52,551 nt of DNA from an uncultured Gemmiger sp. (GTDB lineage Bacteria > Bacillota > Clostridia > Oscillospirales > Ruminococcaceae). The notes under the pieces were generated by a model. That model did no database searches and was not told the origin of the DNA. It saw nothing but the letters and a program-made list of their open reading frames with translations. Where the stretch lies: assembly GCA_944386495.1 (NCBI GenBank), contig CALXBE010000015.1, positions 1 to 52,551 of the forward strand, in the 5' to 3' direction. The number at the start of each line of letters is the position of its first letter. Positions within the stretch are counted from its first letter, which is position 1. This document shows positions 1-9,087 of the stretch, piece after piece. The position numbers and the translations under genes were made by a program.

Positions 1-15
1 GATTTTGTATTGCAT
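1..15 (-). CDS. Start of a gene running off the left edge
   Basis: Only the first five codons (M-Q-Y-K-I) are inside the window. A strong Shine-Dalgarno GGGAGG sits seven bases upstream of the ATG. The gene follows the lipoprotein gene in the same direction, 64 bases after its stop, and I see no terminator in between, so the two may be co-transcribed. The function cannot be judged. Confidence 0.45.
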
Positions 16-79
16 TTTTTCGCCTCCCTAAAAATCTGAAATTTCTACTTGACTTTTATTAGCAGGTCTTTCACAGATA

Positions 80-1351
80 TTAAAGAATCACAGTTCCTTC
101 CGACACATTATATATATCCAGGCCGGGGTAGGTAGCCCCTATCTTCACCTGGATCTGCTGGCTTCCTATATACCCGATTCGGGTGTAGTCTCCCCGGCTC
201 TCGCTGGGGTAGGCCACCCGGACATACAGGTAGGCTTCCCCTGTTTCCTTATCACAAACCATCCATCCCATATCGCTGGGGCGCAGGCAAGCGGTTTCTT
301 TCAGGCTCTCAGGAAGGGGCAGATAAAAGTTATATTCCATATCCCAGATTCCAAAGGAGACAAGCGGGTCCTCCGGATTGGTAAAATCCATCCACTCCAA
401 TACTGCGGCCCGGTGTTCCAGTTCCGGGTCAATATCCCAGGTCACCTGCTGGGGAATACAGACCGTCCCATTATCTTTCAGGTCCCGGCTGGTGAGAATA
501 CTGCTGTACCGCTGGGTCCCGGCGGGAAGGTCTTCCATTCCCTCCACCCGGTAATGGACCAGACGGCCTTCCTGGGAATCATACATGAGGATAACACTTC
601 CCAGGCTGCTGCCGCTGTTGCCCAGGTAACCATCCACTACCAGGTAGGGGGTCCCCCTTCGGTCCACTCCGGTGGTAAGCTCAGCGCAGCCATCAAAGGC
701 CCCCTGTCCCACCGTCAGCTGCTGACTTACATGGAAGCTGCCGTCGCTGTTGGTGAGCACCTGAAGGTCAATATTTCCATCCTCATTCTCAGGGAGGACC
801 AGAATCAGGTCCTGGGCACCGCTGCCGCTCAAATCCGCCAGGAGAAGCTGGGAATAGGTCTGCTGAAGAAGATTCTCCACCCCCTGGCTTCCCTGGGCAT
901 ATACCGCCAGGTAAAGCCCGGTCTGCGGACTTCCGTATCCCACCAGGATCTGACTGTCCTCCGTTCCCTTCAGGCCGGCCACTGTGACCGAGTGGACCTC
1001 AGAGGCCAAGCCCTCCTCCCAGTCGATGACCTGCCACTGGCTCTGGTCATCCTTGGTCAGCAGAGCCAGATTCACATTCTGTCCGGTGGTCTGGGAAGTA
1101 TAAAGGACTGCTGCGTCCCGGGTGCCGTCCCCATCCCAGTCCCCGAATACAAAGGGAGAGAGATAATCGCCGGTGGTGGGAAATTTCAGCTGAACACTCT
1201 CTCCCAGGTAACTGTTCAGGGCCTGCTGAATGGCGCCGGTCTCTCCGGTTCCCTGGGGAGCCCGAAGCAGTTTTTGGGTGTCGGTCATATTTCCGCACCC
1301 GGACAGGGCCAGGACCAGGGCCAGGGCTGCCAGGACAACTGCTCTTTTCAT
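80..1351 (-). CDS. Secreted lipoprotein with FG-GAP-like repeats
   Basis: This 423-residue protein begins with a lipoprotein signal peptide: a basic start, a hydrophobic run and a lipobox L-S-G-C with Cys at about residue 19, so it should be anchored to the outer face of the membrane. Acidic aspartate-glycine motifs such as D-W-D-G-D-G (about residues 71-76) and D-L-S-G-S-G (about residues 173-178) resemble the calcium-binding loops of FG-GAP/VCBS beta-propellers. That fits an extracellular binding or scaffold role, but no catalytic motif is visible. It has its own promoter (1400-1428) and the stretch AAAGGGGGG before the ATG. The specific function is unknown. Confidence 0.8.
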   Translation of the reverse strand: MKRAVVLAALALVLALSGCGNMTDTQKLLRAPQGTGETGAIQQALNSYLGESVQLKFPTTGDYLSPFVFGDWDGDGTRDAAVLYTSQTTGQNVNLALLTKDDQSQWQVIDWEEGLASEVHSVTVAGLKGTEDSQILVGYGSPQTGLYLAVYAQGSQGVENLLQQTYSQLLLADLSGSGAQDLILVLPENEDGNIDLQVLTNSDGSFHVSQQLTVGQGAFDGCAELTTGVDRRGTPYLVVDGYLGNSGSSLGSVILMYDSQEGRLVHYRVEGMEDLPAGTQRYSSILTSRDLKDNGTVCIPQQVTWDIDPELEHRAAVLEWMDFTNPEDPLVSFGIWDMEYNFYLPLPESLKETACLRPSDMGWMVCDKETGEAYLYVRVAYPSESRGDYTRIGYIGSQQIQVKIGATYPGLDIYNVSEGTVIL

Positions 1352-1399
1352 GGTTCCTGCCCCCCTTTCTTTTTTGGTTCCACGCAGGCTTTAAATGTT

Positions 1400-1428
1400 A
1401 GTATATCATAGTTTGGCTTTTCCCACAA
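1400..1428 (-). promoter_or_regulatory. Sigma-A promoter of the lipoprotein gene
   Basis: On the minus strand TTGTGG (-35) and TATACT (-10) are separated by 17 bases, about 50 bases upstream of the lipoprotein start and just downstream of the deoC terminator. Confidence 0.65.
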
Positions 1429-1430
1429 GC

Positions 1431-1456
1431 AAAAAGGCACCCCGAAGGGTGCCTTT
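1431..1456 (-). terminator. Intrinsic terminator of the gtrA-deoC operon
   Basis: A perfect hairpin with arms AAAGGCACCC and GGGTGCCTTT and a TTCG tetraloop is followed on the minus strand by further T residues. It lies just after the deoC stop codon. Confidence 0.85.
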
Positions 1457-1469
1457 AGAGCATGGGAAA

Positions 1470-2135
1470 TCAATATCCCTGGGCCTCCTGGCCAGCCAGA
1501 ATTTTTACCGCCCGGCTGGTACCCAGACGGTCTGCCCCCAGGGCCACAAACCGCTCCATATCCTCCCGGGTGGAGATTCCTCCGGCCGCTTTGATTTTGC
1601 AGCGGCCTGCCACGCACCGGGCAAACAGTTCGATGTCCTCAAAGGTAGCTCCGCCGGTGGAGAAACCAGTGCTGGTTTTAATGTAGTCTGCCCCTGCCTC
1701 AGGAACGATGTCGCACATGATCTCCTTTTCCTCCTGGGTGAGCAGGCAGGTCTCGATGATCACCTTGAGCACTTTGTCCCCGATGGCCTGTTTGATGGCG
1801 GAAATCTCGTTCCGCACATAGTCGTATTCCTTATTCTTGAGGCGGCCAATGTTAATGACCATATCCACCTCGGAAGCGCCGTTGGCAATGGCGGTTTTTG
1901 CCTCAAATACCTTGCTGGCGGTGTCCATGGCCCCCAGAGGGAAACCTACCACACAGCAGACGGGGATCCGTCCTGCCAGGTACTCTGCGGCCTGCTTCAC
2001 ATAGCAGGTATTGATGCAGATGGAGGCAGTGTGATTTGCCAGGGCCTCATCGCAGATCTGGCGGATCTGGGGCCAGGTGGCCTCCGGCTTGAGAAGGGTA
2101 TGGTCTACCCGGGCCAACAGTTCCTGATCTGTCAT
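1470..2135 (-). CDS. deoC: Deoxyribose-phosphate aldolase
   Basis: At 221 residues this has the usual DeoC length. The family cleaves 2-deoxyribose-5-phosphate into glyceraldehyde-3-phosphate and acetaldehyde in deoxynucleoside salvage. It is a class I (Schiff-base) aldolase of TIM-barrel fold; the expected lysine lies in Y-I-K-T-S-T-G-F, and the C-terminal half has the phosphate-binding K-A-A-G-G-I motif. The start ATG overlaps the stop of the upstream 51-codon gene (ATGA), so translation is probably coupled. No other deo genes are nearby; the neighbours are a small membrane peptide and GtrA. Confidence 0.95.
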   Translation of the reverse strand: MTDQELLARVDHTLLKPEATWPQIRQICDEALANHTASICINTCYVKQAAEYLAGRIPVCCVVGFPLGAMDTASKVFEAKTAIANGASEVDMVINIGRLKNKEYDYVRNEISAIKQAIGDKVLKVIIETCLLTQEEKEIMCDIVPEAGADYIKTSTGFSTGGATFEDIELFARCVAGRCKIKAAGGISTREDMERFVALGADRLGTSRAVKILAGQEAQGY

Positions 2136-2287
2136 TTATACATACCCTCCATCTTGCAGTGCTTGCACTGATGGGCCTTGTGCAGTCCGATTGCGGACAT
2201 GACCACTCCTACCACGGACAGGACCATTGCCAGGATCCCCAGCACCAGGCCGGCGATCCGGAAACCTGCGCCACGCATGAATTTCAT
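2132..2287 (-). CDS. Small one-helix membrane protein with CxxC motif
   Basis: This 51-residue protein starts at the ATG preceded by AAGGAGGAG, a much better ribosome site than any upstream start; that site lies inside the last codons of gtrA. It has a short basic N-terminus, one hydrophobic helix (about residues 10-33) and a C-terminal tail with histidines and C-K-H-C, which could bind a metal. It sits between gtrA and deoC with overlapping ends, so it belongs to that operon. I do not recognise a family. Confidence 0.7.
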   Translation of the reverse strand: MKFMRGAGFRIAGLVLGILAMVLSVVGVVMSAIGLHKAHQCKHCKMEGMYK

Positions 2288-2288
2288 A

Positions 2289-2792
2289 TTATACTCCTCC
2301 TTTGGAATCTTTTTTGAAAATAAACAGTTTGCTGAAAACATAGTTGGAAATAATCACCACTGCCTGACTGAACAGCTTGACCCCCAGGTTCCAGAGTTTG
2401 ATGTACTCCATGGAGAAGGAGAATCCTCCCGCCACAAGGACGGCCCAGCCGGTAGGAATGATCATGGGGCCTACCAGGGTCACTCCAACCCACAGGATAA
2501 GCTGGTCCAGGGCCGCAGTGCCGATCCGGCAGAATACAAAGCTGGCAAATTCCCGAAGCGCTTCCTTTCCCCCGGATTTGCTCCGGAACACCCAGAGCCG
2601 GTTGGTGGTGTAGGCAAAGAGGATGCAGATGGCATTGTTCAGTACATTGCCTGCACCGGCGGCAAAGCTGCTGCCCAGGAAATGGTCGAACAGGGTGAAG
2701 ATGAGTATATTCAGGCCGGTGGCTACTGCCCCAAAAAACAGGTAAGCCAGACCTTCATAATATCGGATGAAAAGTTCTTTTAATTTATTCAT
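2289..2792 (-). CDS. GtrA-like polytopic membrane protein
   Basis: The 167-residue product has four predicted membrane helices and the GtrA-family layout (F-x-F-x-G near the first helix, a central T-x-R-L-W-V-F motif). GtrA proteins are thought to flip undecaprenyl-phosphate-linked sugars across the membrane. The ATG at M-N-K-L-K-E is preceded by AAGGAAAAG; a TTG seven codons further upstream is less likely. Its usual partners, a GtrB-type GT2 enzyme with C-terminal helices and a large membrane glycosyltransferase, lie 4.6-6.8 kb away in the adjacent operon. A functional link is inferred. Confidence 0.85.
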   Translation of the reverse strand: MNKLKELFIRYYEGLAYLFFGAVATGLNILIFTLFDHFLGSSFAAGAGNVLNNAICILFAYTTNRLWVFRSKSGGKEALREFASFVFCRIGTAALDQLILWVGVTLVGPMIIPTGWAVLVAGGFSFSMEYIKLWNLGVKLFSQAVVIISNYVFSKLFIFKKDSKGGV

Positions 2793-2830
2793 GGACTTTC
2801 TTTTCCTTATCAAATCCTGATTCTGGTCTC

Positions 2831-2859
2831 AGTGTACCACAACCGGGCTTTTGGCGCAA
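2831..2859 (-). promoter_or_regulatory. Sigma-A promoter of gtrA
   Basis: Minus strand TTGCGC and TACACT with a 17-base spacer, about 40 bases upstream of the gtrA start and downstream of the ispH-S1 terminator. Confidence 0.6.
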
Positions 2860-2874
2860 CCTTTCTGCCCCATG

Positions 2875-2905
2875 AAAAAACCGCCCTGCTGGTGCAGGGC
2901 GGTTT
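2875..2905 (-). terminator. Terminator of the ispH-S1 operon
   Basis: The minus-strand hairpin AACCGCCCTGC / GCAGGGCGGTT with an ACCA loop runs straight into a T tract, 18 bases after the stop codon of the fusion gene. Confidence 0.85.
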
Positions 2906-2923
2906 TGGATTCAACAGATGAGA

Positions 2924-4843
2924 TTACTCTGCGTCCTCGGCCTCGGGAGCCTCCAGAGCCTTCATGCTCAGGCTGATCCGCTTCTTGTCGAAGTCCACAT
3001 CCATCAGCTTGACGGAAACCTCGTCGCCAACCTTCAGCACATCGGATACCTTGTTGACCCGGGTGTTGGAGATCTCGCTGATGTGTACCAGGCCGTCAAT
3101 GCCGGGCAGAATCCGGACAAAAGCGCCGAAGTCAGTTACGCTGACCACGGGAGCGGTGAACACGCTGCCCAGAGGATACTCGTTCTTCAGCTTCTCCCAG
3201 GGATTGTCCTCGGCCTTCTTGTAGCCCAGGCTTACCTTCTGGTTCTCAGCGTCCAGCTCCTTGATGTAAACTTCCACCTGGTCGCCTACATTCATGACCT
3301 CGCGGGGATGCTTGATACGGTTCCAGCTCAGCTCGCTGATATGGCACAGGCCATCCACGCCGCCGATGTCAACAAAAGCGCCGTAGGAAGTCAGGCTCTT
3401 GACCACGCCCTGGCAGACCTGGCCCTCCTGAGCGTTGGCCCAGAAAGCCTCCCGCTTAGCCTTGTTAGCCTCAGCGGTAACCTTGTTGATGCTGCCTACG
3501 ATCTTACGGCCGGCGCACTCGGTGACAACCAGCTGTACATGCTGCTTGAGCAGCTTGGTGTAATCCTCGTCACGGCGGAGGGTAGCCTGGCTGCGGGGTA
3601 CGAATACCTTAACGCCCTTGACCAGAACGACTACGCCGCCCTTGTTGGTCTCGACTACATCGCCTTCCACGACCTCGCCGGACTCGCATGCCTTGGCGAT
3701 CTCCTCCAGGCCCTTGCGTGCCTCCAGCTTCTTGCGGGACAGCATATCCACGCCGTCCTGATCGTTGGTCTTCTCAACCACAAATTCCATCTCGTCCCCT
3801 ACCTTGACCAGGTCGGAAACAGAAGCGGAAGAATCATCGGTCAGCTCGCTCAGCTTGCAAACGCCGGTGTGTGCGCCGCCGATGTCAACATAAATCTCAT
3901 TGTTATTGATGCTGGTAACTTTGCCCTTTACCACTTTGCCCACAAATACCCGGTTGCTCTCGGCCTCGGATTCTGCCAGCAGCTCGGCAAAGCTCTTTTC
4001 CATGGTTTCGCTCATACTATTAAGTACCTCCTCAATTATAGACGATGGCGTGGAAGCCCCAGCCGTTACACCTACTGTCCCAACGCCGTCCCACCAGGAC
4101 GGGTCCAGGTCTGCGGCGGTCTCCACCGACACAGCTTTGGTATAGCGGGCAGCGACTTGTACCAGCTTTTGGGTATTGGAGGAATGATGACCACCAATGA
4201 CAATCATAAGATCGCATTTTTGGCTGAGGTCCTCCGCCTCCTGTTGCCTCGTCCCCGTTGCACTACATATTGTATCAAAAACAAACGCGTTTGTATAGAC
4301 TTTTTTTATAAACTCCACGCATTCTAACCATTTTGTAACCTGGAAAGTGGTCTGTGCCACAGCGTAGAGAAGGGTGTCGGAAGGAATCTCCCGGGAAATT
4401 TTTTCCAGCTCGTCCAAGCCGTTGAAAACCTTCACTTTTCCCCGGGTATGGCCCACAATCCCGCGTACTTCCGGGTGATTTTCGTCCCCGGCCACCAGCA
4501 GAACCGCCCCTTCCTTTTGGGCTTTTTCGGCCAGACGGTGAATCTTGGATACAAAAGGACAGGTGGCATCATGGCACACCAGGCCCCGTGTATTTATTTC
4601 ATCGTAAACACTGGACGGAACCCCGTGACAGCGGATCACGACCTCGTATCCATCGGGGATCTGGTCCAGGGAATCGGCGGTAATTACCCCCTTTTCCTCC
4701 AGGTCCCGGACCATCTGATCGTTGTGGATCAGGGGGCCCAAAGTGGCTACCTTGTGCCCCTGGGCCACCAGGTCATAGGTCATCTTTACCCCCCGGTCTA
4801 CCCCGAAACAGAATCCAGCGGTTTTAGCCAGCAGTATCTTCAT
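2924..4843 (-). CDS. ispH: HMB-PP reductase (IspH) fused to ribosomal protein S1-type repeats
   Basis: Residues 1-285 are a full IspH, which makes IPP and DMAPP in the last step of the methylerythritol phosphate pathway. The three [4Fe-4S] cysteines are C12, C95 and C193, and substrate histidines sit in P-L-I-H-N, R-C-H-G and the E-N-H-P-E loop. Residues about 300-628 hold four S1 RNA-binding domains (about 300-372, 388-455, 472-542, 557-628), followed by an acidic tail. Fusions of this type are known in Clostridia, where the C-terminal part is taken to act as an S1/RpsA-like protein. It ends the long operon; its start overlaps plsC by 20 bases. Confidence 0.95.
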   Translation of the reverse strand: MKILLAKTAGFCFGVDRGVKMTYDLVAQGHKVATLGPLIHNDQMVRDLEEKGVITADSLDQIPDGYEVVIRCHGVPSSVYDEINTRGLVCHDATCPFVSKIHRLAEKAQKEGAVLLVAGDENHPEVRGIVGHTRGKVKVFNGLDELEKISREIPSDTLLYAVAQTTFQVTKWLECVEFIKKVYTNAFVFDTICSATGTRQQEAEDLSQKCDLMIVIGGHHSSNTQKLVQVAARYTKAVSVETAADLDPSWWDGVGTVGVTAGASTPSSIIEEVLNSMSETMEKSFAELLAESEAESNRVFVGKVVKGKVTSINNNEIYVDIGGAHTGVCKLSELTDDSSASVSDLVKVGDEMEFVVEKTNDQDGVDMLSRKKLEARKGLEEIAKACESGEVVEGDVVETNKGGVVVLVKGVKVFVPRSQATLRRDEDYTKLLKQHVQLVVTECAGRKIVGSINKVTAEANKAKREAFWANAQEGQVCQGVVKSLTSYGAFVDIGGVDGLCHISELSWNRIKHPREVMNVGDQVEVYIKELDAENQKVSLGYKKAEDNPWEKLKNEYPLGSVFTAPVVSVTDFGAFVRILPGIDGLVHISEISNTRVNKVSDVLKVGDEVSVKLMDVDFDKKRISLSMKALEAPEAEDAE

Positions 4844-5528
4844 GGAGCTTCTCCTCTCCGTTCCGGGTGCGGATCTCCCTGCGCTGAGGCAGGGGCTGGT
4901 CCGGCATCCAGTCCAGCTTGTTTTCCTGATAGAGCTGCCGCCAGGCGTCCTCTACCAGGTGCTTGGTCTCCCGCAGTTTGGCAGAACTGGGCTTTCCTTC
5001 CTCTCCCAGCTGAGGTGCAGAGATGGGGGCTCCGAAACAGACCTTCACCCTGCAGAACAGATGCATCTCCCGGTCCTTGGTGCAGTAAATGATCCGGCAG
5101 GGAATGATGGGAGCCCCTGCCTCAGCGGCCACCACAAAGGCGCCGCTTTTCAGCTTCCCGGGCCAGCCCTCGTTTTTGCTTCGGGTACCCTCTGCAAAAA
5201 TCAGCACGCCCCGGCCCTCCCGGCAGCCCTCGATCACATGGTCCAGCATTTGGGTGTCTCCCTTGCCCCGGGCCACAGCCACCGCTCCGAACTGGGTGAA
5301 GATCCATTTGAGGAACGCATTTTTGAACAGTTCCTCCTTGGCCATCACCACCATCCGTTTGCCCCAGAACCGGGCGATAACCACAAACACCGGGTCAATG
5401 GCGGAGATGTGATTGGGAACCAGCACAAAGGCCCCCTGGGTGGGAATATTCTCCCGGCCCACCACCTTGATCCGGAAGAACAGGTTCCAGATGAGCCACG
5501 CAGCGGCCACAACAACAGCGTATATCAT
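4824..5528 (-). CDS. plsC: 1-acyl-sn-glycerol-3-phosphate acyltransferase
   Basis: The 234-residue PlsC-family protein adds the second acyl chain to lysophosphatidic acid at the membrane. It has a hydrophobic N-terminus, the catalytic H-x4-D motif (N-H-I-S-A-I-D) and the substrate motif F-A-E-G-T-R-S. It overlaps cmk upstream by 4 bases and ispH-S1 downstream by 20 bases, so translation is likely coupled. The series cmk, plsC, ispH-S1 is a recurring clostridial arrangement. Confidence 0.93.
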   Translation of the reverse strand: MIYAVVVAAAWLIWNLFFRIKVVGRENIPTQGAFVLVPNHISAIDPVFVVIARFWGKRMVVMAKEELFKNAFLKWIFTQFGAVAVARGKGDTQMLDHVIEGCREGRGVLIFAEGTRSKNEGWPGKLKSGAFVVAAEAGAPIIPCRIIYCTKDREMHLFCRVKVCFGAPISAPQLGEEGKPSSAKLRETKHLVEDAWRQLYQENKLDWMPDQPLPQRREIRTRNGEEKLHEDTAG

Positions 5529-6196
5529 GCCTGCCCCACCTTCTCCCGGATCACCGCTTTCAGTGCCTCCAGGCTTTCTTCCAGGTTCAGATGGCTGGTA
5601 TCCACCAGCACTGCATCCTCCGCCTGCCGCAAGGGTGCCACAGCCCGGTGGCTGTCCTGATAATCCCTTTGGCGGATATCAGCCAGCACCTGCTCATAAT
5701 CGGGGGTCTGGCCCTTCTCCACCAGCTCCTTATACCGGCGCTGAGCCCGGGCAGTATCGCTGGCGGTCAGGAAGATTTTTACCTGTGCGTGGGGCAGAAT
5801 GACTGTGCCGATATCCCGGCCGTCCATCAGCACATTGTTGGCCCGGGCCAGGTCCCGCTGAGTGTCCAGCAGAAACTGCCGCACCGCCGGGATGGCGGAA
5901 ACGCCGCTGGCAGCCATTCCGATTTTCTCTGCCCGGATGTCAGTGCTCACATCCTCCCCGTTCAGGTAGATATGCTGGGTCCCTTCCACCAGCCGGATAT
6001 CCAGCTGAATTTCAGGAAGCAGGGGTTCCACCTGCTCCCCATTTTTCGGGTCGGCTCCCCGGCGCACAGCGTACAGGCCAATGGCCCGGTACATGGCTCC
6101 CGTATCCACATAGAGATATCCCAGCTCCTGGGCCAGCTGTTTTGCCAGGCTGGACTTTCCTGCCCCGCTGGGGCCGTCAATGGCAATGTTGATCAT
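5525..6196 (-). CDS. cmk: Cytidylate kinase
   Basis: The 223-residue enzyme phosphorylates CMP and dCMP with ATP. The P-loop is G-P-S-G-A-G-K-S near residue 8, followed by D-T-G-A-M-Y-R-A for nucleotide binding and the D-G-R-D-I-G-T motif of CMP kinases. The length is normal. It starts 21 bases after the flavoprotein gene and overlaps plsC by ATGA. Confidence 0.95.
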   Translation of the reverse strand: MINIAIDGPSGAGKSSLAKQLAQELGYLYVDTGAMYRAIGLYAVRRGADPKNGEQVEPLLPEIQLDIRLVEGTQHIYLNGEDVSTDIRAEKIGMAASGVSAIPAVRQFLLDTQRDLARANNVLMDGRDIGTVILPHAQVKIFLTASDTARAQRRYKELVEKGQTPDYEQVLADIRQRDYQDSHRAVAPLRQAEDAVLVDTSHLNLEESLEALKAVIREKVGQA

Positions 6197-6217
6197 GGTG
6201 TTTTTAACCGTCCTTTT

Positions 6218-7432
6218 TCAAAATGCTCTGGCCGCTGCCTGGGCAGTAGAGAAGGCGATCTGGAGATTATACCCGCCGGTATAAGCGTCCAGATCCAGCA
6301 CCTCTCCTGCAAAATACAGGCCGGGGCAGAGTTTGCTTTCCATGGTTTTGGGGTTGACTCCCTTTACCTCCACGCCGCCGCTGGTGATGACTGCGTGCTC
6401 CAGGTCCCCCCGTTTGGTGATGGGGACCTTCCAGTGTTTGATCAGCTCCACCAGCCGCCGCTTTTCCTCCCGGGTGATCTGGTTGGCCTTGGTGGCCGGG
6501 CCTATCCCCCACCGCCGGACCATCACCGGCTGCATGCTGGCAGGGAGCAGCTTGGCCAACGCCCCCTGAGCAGACTTATTGGCCAGGAGGGCAAAGTCCT
6601 GGGTGATCCGTTTGTAAAGGGTCTCCTGGTCCAGAGCCGGTTTCAAATCGATTTCGGCGGTCCAGGTATGCTGCTTCATATTTTTGATGTAGCAGCTGGC
6701 GGACAGGGTCAAAGGTCCGCTGATTCCAAAATGGGTAAACAGCATCTCCCCCTGCTGGGAGAACACTGCCTTTTGGTCCTGGTAAAGGGTGAGGGTCACA
6801 TTTTTCAGGGCAAGTCCCATCATTTTGGGGCAGTCCGGGTCAGGGCTGACCAGGCTGCAAAGGCTGGCCACAGGAGGGATGATTTTGTGTCCCGCTTGGG
6901 CGGCCAGTTTATAGCCATCTCCCCTGCTTCCGGTGCCGGGATAGCTTACCCCGCCAGTGGCGATGAGAACACAGTTCCCTCTCCACTGCCGTCCGGTATC
7001 ATCCTCCACCCCGGCGCACCGTCCCTCCTCCAGAAGGAGTTTGGTCACATGGGCAGACTGGACCCTGGCCTGCTGGGCATAGGTCAGCAGCGCCTGACGG
7101 ATGTCCTCCGCCTGGTCCGACACCGGGAACACCCGGCGGCCCCGCTCGGTTTTCAAGGGCACTCCCAGCTCCTCAAAAAGAGCCATGGTACTGGCGGGAG
7201 GCCAGCTTCTCAAAGCGGAATAGAGGAACCGGGGATTGGTCCGGACATTCTGCAAAAAGGTTTCCTCATCGCAGTTATTGGTCACATTGCACCGGCCCTT
7301 TCCGGTGACCAGGATTTTTTTGCCGGGAATCTCGCTGTGTTCCAGCACAGTCACCCGGTGCCCCAGACGGCAGGCGGCTCCCGCTGCCATAAGGCCGGCG
7401 GCGCCGCCCCCTACAATGATTATCTCTGCCAC
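6218..7432 (-). CDS. BaiN/HI0933-type NAD(P)/FAD-dependent oxidoreductase
   Basis: The 404-residue flavoprotein belongs to the HI0933/YtfP/BaiN family. I chose the GTG start because GGGAGG lies upstream at the right distance and the next residues form the FAD-binding motif I-V-G-G-G-A-A-G-L; the start overlaps the preceding gene by 13 bases. Other family marks are A-T-G-G-V-S-Y-P-G-T-G-S and the C-terminal F-A-G-E-V-L-D-L-D-A. Some gut relatives act in bile-acid 7-dehydroxylation, but the family is broad and this context (cmk, plsC) gives no substrate. Confidence 0.88.
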   Translation of the reverse strand: MAEIIIVGGGAAGLMAAGAACRLGHRVTVLEHSEIPGKKILVTGKGRCNVTNNCDEETFLQNVRTNPRFLYSALRSWPPASTMALFEELGVPLKTERGRRVFPVSDQAEDIRQALLTYAQQARVQSAHVTKLLLEEGRCAGVEDDTGRQWRGNCVLIATGGVSYPGTGSRGDGYKLAAQAGHKIIPPVASLCSLVSPDPDCPKMMGLALKNVTLTLYQDQKAVFSQQGEMLFTHFGISGPLTLSASCYIKNMKQHTWTAEIDLKPALDQETLYKRITQDFALLANKSAQGALAKLLPASMQPVMVRRWGIGPATKANQITREEKRRLVELIKHWKVPITKRGDLEHAVITSGGVEVKGVNPKTMESKLCPGLYFAGEVLDLDAYTGGYNLQIAFSTAQAAARAF

Positions 7433-9087
7433 GGCCGCACCTCCCAGCCGGTATAGATTCCCATAAAGGCATACAGTGCCAAAAGCGGATGGACCGTAGC
7501 CAGATACATTACATAGGTGCCGATCTGGAAAGCGGCCACCTCCATAAAGGCAATGAGGAAGACCCGGAGGAGGGCCATTCCCAGCAGCCCGGTGAGAATC
7601 CACCAGACCACCCACTCCCGGGATTCCTTGATTCGGAACACCTTCCGAATCTGGAGGAACACTGCCAGGACCAGGGCCAGGGGGAGAAGGACGGCGTAAA
7701 CCATCCGCACCAAATTCAGGCCCAGGTAAGCCAGCTTCTGGAGAGGGCTGTAATAGGGCAGGTCGCTTCCCTCCTGGGCTGCGGCGTTGGCAGGGGAGCC
7801 CAGATAATCCTCCCAGACTGCCAGTTCCTCCGCCGTACCAATGGAGCGCAGCTCCTCATAGTAGGGTTCGCAGCCCCGGAAGGTGGCACAGAACCAAAGG
7901 CTGTACCCGGCCTCCCGGATCACAGGGAGAACATACTCGCTTCGCACCGAGGGTGCAGTTCCCGACCGCTTGCCCCCCTCCGAAGGGAGAGCACCGCTGT
8001 CACAGGCGGCGTTGATTTCATCCGCCACCTGCTGCCAGTATTCCCGGGCTGTAAGGGCAGATTCATATTTTCCTTCATTCTGGGCAGCCAGACGGACGGC
8101 CCAGTAAAAGCCCCCTGCCCGGTAATCCCCGGATTCAGGGTTCATATAGCTGTTCCGGATGGAAGGGTCTTCCTCCAGCCAGTATTCCAGGCAGTCCATG
8201 GCATCGGTGGTATCATAGATTTTTTGGCGCACCTCATAGGGCACCGACACCAGGGGAACAAACTCTTCCTCCTCCACCCGGTTCATGGCTCCCATGGCCT
8301 GGGCAAAGCTGCCGTAGGAGAAATCCGAGATGGTGAACACCCCATAATATGCCAGATTGATTCCCGCAAATCCCCCCAGCACCCCTGCCGTCACTCCAAA
8401 GGGAATGAGCAAAGTCAGGCAGCGGAGAGGTTTGCGGTTCAGTTCTTTTTCCCGCAGGATAAACCAGACCAGAATCAGGGTCCCTGCTCCCAGGAACGGG
8501 ACCAGCCAGTAACCGTCCTCCCGGCAGAGCCAGCTGGCGGCAAGGCCAACCCCTGCCAGCAGCTGCCAGCCCAGGCTGTTTTTTACCGGCTTACGATACC
8601 GGAGAGCATACCCTGCCACCCCGGCAAAGAAGAGCAGGCAAAGGGCAGGGAAAATGCTGTCCCGGTAGACCCGAAGGGTAAAGCTGGCCATGGCGGAGGG
8701 AAGGAACACCATCACGCCAAAGGCTGTCAGTCGTGCCCAGCGCTTTTGAAGGACCGGGGCGAATGCCTGAACCAAAGCCAGACAGGCGCCCGCCCAAAGA
8801 AGCTGGTTTGCTCCCAGGTAGGGCAGATGAAGCCAGTGGAGCAGGGCCAGCCAGAGGGGGAAAAACATATGTTTGGACAGGGTGAGCCAGTCATAAGGAC
8901 CCAGCCACTGCCCGGCGGTGATATATTCTGCCGCCCGGAACATAAGTTCATCGTCGATGGGAGCGCCCCCTACCCACACATAGGTCCGCTGGAAAAAGCT
9001 CAGGACAAACTTAGCCCCTGTAAGGGCTGCCACCCCCAGCCAGAACCAGACCGGAGAGATATCCTTTTTGGAGAAAAGCTGCTTCAT
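7420..9087 (-). CDS. Large polytopic membrane protein, GT-C glycosyltransferase-like
   Basis: The 555-residue protein has about ten hydrophobic helices. After the first helix comes G-A-P-I-D-D-E-L-M-F, the place where GT-C enzymes of the PMT/ArnT type carry catalytic acidic residues, and R-E-D-G-Y-W lies further in. A soluble loop (about residues 270-420) separates two membrane blocks. These traits suggest transfer of a sugar from a polyprenyl-phosphate carrier outside the membrane, but no subfamily is recognisable. It overlaps the GtrB-like gene (ATGA type) and the flavoprotein gene, so it is inside the operon. Confidence 0.7.
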   Translation of the reverse strand: MKQLFSKKDISPVWFWLGVAALTGAKFVLSFFQRTYVWVGGAPIDDELMFRAAEYITAGQWLGPYDWLTLSKHMFFPLWLALLHWLHLPYLGANQLLWAGACLALVQAFAPVLQKRWARLTAFGVMVFLPSAMASFTLRVYRDSIFPALCLLFFAGVAGYALRYRKPVKNSLGWQLLAGVGLAASWLCREDGYWLVPFLGAGTLILVWFILREKELNRKPLRCLTLLIPFGVTAGVLGGFAGINLAYYGVFTISDFSYGSFAQAMGAMNRVEEEEFVPLVSVPYEVRQKIYDTTDAMDCLEYWLEEDPSIRNSYMNPESGDYRAGGFYWAVRLAAQNEGKYESALTAREYWQQVADEINAACDSGALPSEGGKRSGTAPSVRSEYVLPVIREAGYSLWFCATFRGCEPYYEELRSIGTAEELAVWEDYLGSPANAAAQEGSDLPYYSPLQKLAYLGLNLVRMVYAVLLPLALVLAVFLQIRKVFRIKESREWVVWWILTGLLGMALLRVFLIAFMEVAAFQIGTYVMYLATVHPLLALYAFMGIYTGWEVRPWQR

